Positions 58,056-64,000 of a stretch of 64,000 nucleotides of DNA are shown here, piece by piece. Below the pieces are notes generated by a model, which was not told the DNA's origin, did no database searches, and saw nothing but the letters and a program-made list of their open reading frames with translations. How positions within the stretch are numbered: the stretch's first letter is position 1; each line of letters starts with the position of its first letter. Source of the DNA: Adineta vaga. Lineage: Eukaryota > Rotifera. The stretch is taken from contig CP075493.1 of NCBI GenBank assembly GCA_021613535.1, forward strand, positions 15,686,001-15,750,000, read 5' to 3'. A program made the position numbers and the translations under genes.

Positions 58056-58741
58056 AAGAATTTGTTTGAAAATGTGTTGAAAAACTCTTTCGCAACTTTG
58101 TTTTTTAACGTAAAAGACATATCGTATAATTAAATAGGTTTTATGTCTTGAGTAAAATCGAGAAATATTTCTATACTCGAAAAAAGAAAATTTCCACATG
58201 TTGCATAACTATGTAAATAAGCAATTTTTATCAGATCATGTGGTTGCCTATTATTCCTGACTTTTATCAACAAAAGAAAATTAAATTTTACTTGAAAATA
58301 GAAATTGCCAGAAGCGAAAGATTTTATATGAAAAAAAAGAAGTATATTGAGTCCTCTGTCAAACGATATTATTTAAAATACGACATACTTACATCATGAG
58401 ATATATTATGTTTGTATTTATAACTCTAATTTGAATAATTATTTTCTTTTTAAACATATCAATTATTATAATACTAAATAAAACAATTAGATATAAATAT
58501 ATTACATTTGAAAGTGAATGCTGGTAAAGATCAAACAAATATGTTCAAAGTTTCCAGAAGAATTTTGCAACGTTTTTTCTTTTAAGATTTGATTTGTTCT
58601 TAAAAAATATTTTCGCATTAAACACGTCAGATTTCTACAACATTATTACATCACAGAGTTGTGTTAAAAATAAAATTATTCTTTCTTCTCTCTCTCTCTC
58701 ACTCTGTATTATTTTTCCAAAATATATCGTGAACGTCTTCA

Positions 58742-58795
58742 GGTTGAATATGACGATATAAAAAGAATATAATTCATATTCACATCCTCAAGATA
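58742..58795. repeat. TGTGGG-type hairpin repeat, degenerate copy
   Basis: The core AAAAGAATATAATTCATATT is followed by CACATCCTCAAGAT. The left arm is decayed. Confidence 0.5.
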
Positions 58796-59015
58796 CTTGT
58801 TAATTACTTTTAAAATAATATTGAATATGATACATAAATATATTAGCAGACGAACGAATATAATCATATTTTAGTTTTACTCATTTTAAATCTCTTCTTA
58901 ACAGATAAACTCAATTATATAGTGACGTCAATAAATAAAGTTCGTTCTCAAATGTCCATGCAGATATTCTGTTAGTTTCGATTATTTCTCCACGTAAAGA
59001 AAACATTATTCAAAA

Positions 59016-60005
59016 ATGTCATCAATCTCATATAGTAATATAAGTGTTCAATTTGGTATTTATGTTGGTTTACCAATTGTTATATTTGGTACAATTGGTA
59101 ATTTAATAAATATTTGTCTTTTATATTCTACTCGATCAATTCCAAGTTCATATTTGTTACTTCTTTCATCATTTTTCAATATAATTACTTTATCCGAAGC
59201 TCTTTTACCAAGAATTTTATCATTAAGTTTTAATATTGATTCATTCACAACAAATATAATTTGGTGTAAAAGTCGTTTCTTCATTTCATTTACAGTTACT
59301 CTTATTTCTCTAACATGTATTTGTTTTGCTTCAATAGACAGATATTTTGTTACATGTCGAAATGTTATATGGCGTAATCGAAGTAAATTAAGAACAGCAA
59401 AATTATTTATTTTCATTGCTTCTGTAGTAATTACTGGAATTAATATACCAATTCTATTTTTCACTACAATTATTGAATCTATAAGTATTAATGGTACAAT
59501 TACAAGAAGATGTTTAATTATTAATTCTGATTTTCTTCTTTATCAAAATTATTTTCTTCGACCAATTCTTCCTGGTATTTTACCTGCTTTAATATTAGGT
59601 ATAACTGGTTTTTTAACATATCGTAATATTTCTTCAATTAATGATAATAATCATTTACGTGATGTATTTCAACGAAGTTTAACTTCAATGATACTTTTAC
59701 AAATTATTTTAATCATCGTTCCATTAGCACCTTTTGCAACAATCATTATTTATCAATTATTAACAGTATCAATAGTGAAATCATCTGAGCGTTTAGAACA
59801 AGAAACAATGATATCTAATATATTTAATATTCTTTTATATATTAGTTATGCATCCAATTTTTATGTTTATCTTATTTCAGCACCATATTATCGTCAAAAA
59901 TTTATACAGTTTATTCAATATTATTATTATAAAAATCCACGAAATAATCGTATTGGAATTATGGTTCGAGAACGACCTGAAATTCATAGAACCTCAATGT
60001 TATAA
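59016..60005 (+). CDS. Rhodopsin-like GPCR, intronless
   Basis: 329 aa from ATG 59016. The seven segments include TM1 VIFGTIGNLINICLLYSTRS (GN motif), TM3 ending FASIDRYFVTCRN (intact DRY), TM5 LRPILPGILPALILGITGFLTYR, and TM7 with ASNFYVYLISAPYYRQKF. It has an extracellular glycosylation site (NIS) at the N-terminus and the Cys before TM3 (IIWCKSR) plus a Cys in loop 2. Close paralogue of the minus-strand receptor at 61900-62865: both start MSS, share GNL and the IIWCK/LIWCK and ITGFLTYRN/VMGILTYRN segments. Retrotransposition or intron loss may explain the missing introns. Ligand unknown. Confidence 0.88.
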   Translation: MSSISYSNISVQFGIYVGLPIVIFGTIGNLINICLLYSTRSIPSSYLLLLSSFFNIITLSEALLPRILSLSFNIDSFTTNIIWCKSRFFISFTVTLISLTCICFASIDRYFVTCRNVIWRNRSKLRTAKLFIFIASVVITGINIPILFFTTIIESISINGTITRRCLIINSDFLLYQNYFLRPILPGILPALILGITGFLTYRNISSINDNNHLRDVFQRSLTSMILLQIILIIVPLAPFATIIIYQLLTVSIVKSSERLEQETMISNIFNILLYISYASNFYVYLISAPYYRQKFIQFIQYYYYKNPRNNRIGIMVRERPEIHRTSML

Positions 60006-60315
60006 AAAAAACCAAATAGAATGACTCAAAAACATTGATTGAACATAATTCATATTTAATCCTCAAATATATTTTCTTGTTTAAGATATAGAAAATAAAT
60101 TTCATATAGAAATATCTGAACATGACAGATACACATTTATTTTTCATATTTTACGACTTCTATAAATAATGAGTATAATATAAATGTTCTCAAGAATATG
60201 TCAAGATCTACATTTTTGTTATTTGAAGTAGGATAGACAACCTTGGATGAAATTTCTAAGAAGGAAAGAATATGGAGAGTTCAAAACTAATAGAATCTTA
60301 TTGATGACACTCATG
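60006..60315. other. Convergent intergenic spacer, no gene seen
   Basis: About 310 bp between a GPCR and a minus-strand secreted-protein gene. Nothing recognised. Confidence 0.45.
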
Positions 60316-60986
60316 TTAATTTGGTAAAACCAAAACAAATCTAATTAAATATAATAAAGCAAAATAGATAAATCGAAGGGGAAAAAGATTTTGTCCAATA
60401 TTCGATACTCGTGTCATTTTGATTAAATGTACACTACGTGCTCGTACAGATACAATCTTGTTCTTAATAGCAGGAGTATCATCAGTAGTTATAAGTTTTT
60501 CTTCAAGAATATTTCCACGCATTCGTAATCTGGAAATAACAAATACACCATGAGCTTTAAATGGTGATACTAATTCATCATTAATCCATTGAACTCCCAA
60601 TCTCGAAGTACCTTCATCAATATACAAATCATCGGGACCATATCCTCGACATAAACGATAGTCTTTTTTAATTTGAACAATACCATTTTCTGTCATTGTA
60701 CCTCGTAAAGTCGTACAACTATGATCAGTCATTGGATAGGATCCAATTTCGAGAGTTTTATTCCAGCCAGAACCTATTTCATTTGAAGGATACGTTTGAA
60801 TCACACCATGCCAAGTACCTGTCCAATTAGTTTGACCTGTTCCTAATTCATTCATTGGCCAACCTAAATACGAAAGAAAACAATCGTATCGATATCATTT
60901 TATAAATATATACCATTAGTGTTCTTGCATTCGACAAGAACAATCGAAAGTAAAACAAAGAATAAATAAGATCGAAATTTGTCCAT
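60316..60986 (-). CDS. Secreted beta-rich protein with C-terminal hydrophobic anchor, unknown family
   Basis: Two minus-strand exons, 60986-60914 and 60863-60316, with a 50-nt intron in phase 1; 206 aa. The signal peptide is FRSYLFFVLLSIVLVEC. The domain starts GTGQTNWTGTWHGVIQTYP and alternates short strands (CTTLRGTMTENGIVQIKKDY, RLGVQWINDELV, AHGVFVISRLRM), suggesting a beta-barrel; the TGTWHG-like start recalls lipocalin or avidin folds, but I cannot confirm that. The C-terminus is hydrophobic (IYFALLYLIRFVLVL) and may be removed for a GPI anchor or span the membrane. It probably acts at the cell surface. Ligand and reaction are unknown. Confidence 0.72.
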
Positions 60987-61361
60987 CAATACGAATAAAA
61001 AAAGCAGCAATTATTATTTGTTGTATTCTAAATCGTAATCTTATCGTATTTTTCTTCTCGTTTCTGTTCTATTCAAGAGAATAAATCTGGTAAATACGCC
61101 AAAAATATCTTCGGATAAAGATGTAGGTTAGAATACACAAGAAGAATAAATACGCAAAAGAGATTATACATACAAGGAAGGAAAGAAAATCCATAAGGCC
61201 GTTTATAATAGAGCCAATCTAATTATTCCTAAAGCATTCTTACTGTATACTATCACATATGCGAAGAGAGAAAGGAAAACAACATGTAGTAATTACGATT
61301 GATATTTTGATAACCTTCTCGCGTTTCTTCCTTAATAAACATCAATGTACAAAAATATCTT
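60987..61361. other. Intergenic spacer, no gene seen
   Basis: About 375 bp upstream of the secreted-protein gene, containing its promoter. Nothing else recognised. Confidence 0.45.
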
Positions 61362-61405
61362 CTTGAGGGTGTGGGTAAATACAAAATACTCACACCCAGA
61401 TCCTC
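61362..61405. repeat. TGTGGG-type hairpin repeat abutting a hAT fragment
   Basis: CTTGAGGGTGTGGGTAAATAC, then AAAATACTCACACCCAGATCCTCGG. It is in the reverse orientation. The hAT-like reading frame begins immediately after it. Confidence 0.8.
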
Positions 61406-61654
61406 GGCAAAGACTTATCGGTACATATTGATTCTGAGTTGCTCGTCGAAAATCCTTTAGTGTTCTGGAAGGTAAACCAAAACAATCTGCTATTATTATC
61501 GAAATTAGCGCGAATACTTTATCGTATTCGTACGACAACATCATCAATTGAACGTGAATTTAGTGGAGGTGGACTCGTTATAAGTGAACGTCGAGCTTCA
61601 ATCAATTCAAAAAATCTCAACAACATACTTTTTGTCAAATCAATTACTCGATGA
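61406..61654 (+). mobile_element. hAT transposase C-terminal dimerisation-domain fragment
   Basis: The frame is open from about 61403 to a stop at 61654. It contains NPLVFWKVNQ, LLLLSKLARILYR, TTTSSIEREFSGGG and ISERRASIN, in the order and spacing of the hAT C-terminal domain (PL-YW--N---FP-L--LA---L-IPATS--SER-FS--G------R--L). Nothing of the catalytic DDE part is left. It is a dead 3' remnant truncated on its left by the hairpin repeat. It is not the same thing as the MITE at 16653, although both belong to the hAT superfamily. Confidence 0.83.
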
Positions 61655-61899
61655 GCACTATTCAAACTTATTTCTTTTTTCTGAGGGAAGATACTTCTTG
61701 CTGAACATTATATTTTTTTTATGTTAATGTTAGTTAAATATACTTTAATATTAAAATAAATGATTTAGATTGAAAAAGAAAGTATAAAATAAGGCGAAAC
61801 GGGAAAAGAGAGGGGCGACTTTTTGGCTGTCCCGTGGAGCTCTGATTCATAATAAGGTTCTGAAGATGATATTGATTTCATGTTTGATGCAACGTTCAT

Positions 61900-62865
61900 C
61901 TAAACACCAACAGTTGTTGCAATACCAGGTTGTACGCGATTGATAGTCATTTTTTCTCGACGTTGACATGACAGTAATACCTTGGCTTCTTTTTTAAATG
62001 TTGGTGATGAGATATAAAAGACAAAGAATGGACAAGCAAATGTCACATAGAATAAAGGATTGACAATATTATTAATAATATTTTCTCGAGCTATTTGATC
62101 GGCCGATTTAATGGTAGTAGCAGTAATCGTTAAATATTCTGTGAATATTGTAAAAGGAAGGACAGATACAATTATAATAGGAATTTGAACAAGTAGCATT
62201 AATGTCAACTGTCGCTGAACAGCGTGCCGTTGACGATCTAATTGTAACATATTCATATTACGATAGGTAAGTATACCCATCACACTAAGCACTGTAATAG
62301 GTGTTAAACCATAAAAGACAACAAGAACAAAATATATTCTATAGTTAGTATAGAATGTATTAGATAAAATTACGCACGTATAAGAAGTCGTAGTGCTATT
62401 TAAGGATGATGGTAAAAGTTGATAATATACAAAATGTGGAACAGAATGACTTATCCATATAAAAGTAGATATTGCTGTTGCCCATCTAGCTGTGGATAAT
62501 CGACTCAATTTTCGATATTTCTCTTGTCGACAAGTAAGAAGAAATCGATCAATGCTTGCTAAACAAATACATGACAAGGAAATAAGAGTACTTGATTGTA
62601 TAAGACCAACACGTGTTTTACACCAAATAAGATTTGTTTGTGACCAATCAACACCAAAACCTACACTTAGAATACGTGTAAATAAACCATAGAAGAGAAC
62701 AATACTATTGACAATTGATGAGACAAGAAAAAGAAATCCACATGAATTGCGACGAGTTGACCATAATAGAAGTAAATTGAGTAAGTTACCTATACTGCCA
62801 CAAATGAATATTGGTAAACCACTATAAATAGTTATAGAACTAATGATAGAAGTAGTTGAGGACAT
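61900..62865 (-). CDS. Rhodopsin-like GPCR, intronless
   Basis: 321 aa from ATG 62865. TM1 has FICGSIGNLLNLLLLWSTRR (GN motif), TM3 ends LASIDRFLLTCRQ (DRF in the DRY position), TM5 is FVLVVFYGLTPITVLSVMGILTYRN, TM6 VQIPIIIVSVLPFTIF and TM7 NPLFYVTFACPFFVFYISSPTFKKE. The Cys before TM3 (NLIWCKTR) and a loop-2 Cys (SYTCVIL) fit the usual disulfide. It is a paralogue of the plus-strand receptor at 59016-60005. The short C-tail is basic. Ligand unknown. Confidence 0.88.
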   Translation of the reverse strand: MSSTTSIISSITIYSGLPIFICGSIGNLLNLLLLWSTRRNSCGFLFLVSSIVNSIVLFYGLFTRILSVGFGVDWSQTNLIWCKTRVGLIQSSTLISLSCICLASIDRFLLTCRQEKYRKLSRLSTARWATAISTFIWISHSVPHFVYYQLLPSSLNSTTTSYTCVILSNTFYTNYRIYFVLVVFYGLTPITVLSVMGILTYRNMNMLQLDRQRHAVQRQLTLMLLVQIPIIIVSVLPFTIFTEYLTITATTIKSADQIARENIINNIVNPLFYVTFACPFFVFYISSPTFKKEAKVLLSCQRREKMTINRVQPGIATTVGV

Positions 62866-64000
62866 ATTGATAAATTCTATTTATTGAGAGTTCTCAGCAA
62901 AGAAATATCTAGAGCATAGAGAGATTATGATATGATTCTAGGTAATTCCATTCATTTTATAGAGCTTTTCCATAATTAAAAGAAAAAAAACAGGAAAAAC
63001 TAGGTCATCCGTGTTAACATATCAGATACTATTCTTGTATTCAATTTCATTAATTATTTGCCAAAAGGCTTATCCTTTATAGGTTTTAAGCTCTTTTTTT
63101 CTTTTAACTAATATTTCCAACCACACTACGAACACATAAATCTGTATGTAACATCATTCATCCATTCAGTTCACAATAAAACAAGTATTTCTGAGCAACT
63201 GGTTCATGATTTTTTTTAAATTAAAATGAATGTGGATATGTCGTATCTAATCTTCATTCACACTCTCAACTCCAAAAATGATATAAAGATAAATTTCAAT
63301 TGTTCATCGATAGAGAACATTGATGATCATCTTAAAGTGAAAGATCGTAAATATTGATGGACAACATCAATTGAAAGAACTTTTAGTTAACTTTCTCATA
63401 CGTTCTTTCTATTCAATCAACTATGTATATAAAATTTAGTATGATTATTTCTATGAACAAGAATATAGACTTGTTGAAAGAACGCTAAATAATCCTTTTT
63501 CGTTTTTCACGTCATCCACGAGATGACATTAGGGATTAAAAGGATTAAAAATTTTATGCCAAACTTGACACTTACAAAAATTTATCAACTATCGATTTAT
63601 ATAAATAAGCATAATGGAAATTTAAATAAAGATGGATTTAATGCATTCTCGGTTTGCTTTTTAGATGTTTATCGTATCTATCGGATAAAGCGAAATAATG
63701 AATGATATTACCGGAATTCCGGGATTTTTATCTTTTTGTTAGAAAAATTGTTCTAGATTTTGCTTTTTTTTTCAATCATTGTGATACAAAAGATTGATAT
63801 TAAATTTGACACTTTTCTCGAATTGCTTTGACCTTTTACTAATTCTCGAATGTTATCACATCGCTAGATTTGACTACGATACAAAAGAAGATTTATATCA
63901 GAGTATTTCTTAATCAAATCGATTTTTAAGAGAATGTCGTTAATAACTGCTTTATGATTGCAATATATTTCTTAACAATTATTTATTCATGCCAGTTTAT
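62866..64000. other. Gene-poor end of window
   Basis: About 1.1 kb with no supported gene. It holds a degenerate hairpin repeat at 63228-63272 and otherwise AT-rich sequence. Confidence 0.5.
63228..63272. repeat. TGTGGG-type hairpin repeat, degenerate copy
   Basis: GAATGTGGATATGTCGTATC, a core, then TTCACACTCTCAACTCC. Both arms are diverged. Confidence 0.5.

Larger units (their letters stand above)
57560..59015. other. Divergent spacer with two hairpin repeats
   Basis: About 1.45 kb between two GPCR genes. It holds the copies at 58012-58055 and 58742-58795; otherwise nothing recognised. Confidence 0.5.

Overview
The window looks like nuclear DNA of a bdelloid rotifer (Adineta/Rotaria-like). 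It is strongly AT-rich, with compact genes on both strands and GT-AG introns that are mostly 47-90 nt. Protein families expanded in bdelloids recur: ADP-ribosyltransferase-TPR proteins, kelch-repeat proteins, an NHL-repeat protein, rhodopsin-like GPCRs and an F-box protein. Several genes look non-metazoan (a nicotianamine-synthase-like enzyme, a DUF1254/DUF1214 protein, a HELGH metallopeptidase-like protein). Short tracts of TGTGGG, the bdelloid telomere unit, are scattered through the whole window. The organism call is inference; no rRNA, tRNA or organellar marker is present.

Layout. 0-10.8 kb: 3' part of an ABCC transporter, convergent with an SLC10 carrier; a death-effector-domain membrane protein; a polytopic membrane protein; an LRAT-domain protein. 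11.9-18.5 kb: a frameshifted perforin-2/MPEG1-like gene, the first copy of a small duplicated gene, the DUF1254/DUF1214 gene, a 312-bp hAT-type MITE with perfect 8-bp target duplications, and a kelch gene. 19.5-24.1 kb: a secreted cysteine-rich protein whose promoter is inverted-duplicated, the nicotianamine-synthase-like gene and an NHL protein. 25.4-39.4 kb: an ART pseudogene, three ART-TPR genes, two kelch genes (one with 20 repeats) and the second copy of the small duplicated gene. 40-50 kb: claudin-like protein, F-box protein, GPCR, a small cysteine-rich secreted peptide, CD225/IFITM-like protein, RING-vWA protein and a piggyBac fragment. 50-64 kb: mostly gene-poor, with a fold-back element, a HELGH metallopeptidase-like gene with an in-frame stop, three GPCRs, a secreted protein and a hAT transposase fragment.

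The most unusual signal is a dispersed family of 40-90-bp hairpin-like repeats. They have TGTGGG-type arms and a conserved end reading CCTCAAGAT, and about 17-20 copies lie in intergenic spacers, at gene 3' ends and inside two introns. One copy fills the whole gap between two convergent genes, and two copies sit exactly at the broken edges of transposase fragments. No operon or single pathway ties the genes together. Several have roles consistent with surface sensing or defence (MPEG1, DED protein, IFITM-like, ART-TPR, cysteine-rich peptides), but any cooperation is inference. Exon boundaries were derived by hand from reading frames and splice signals.
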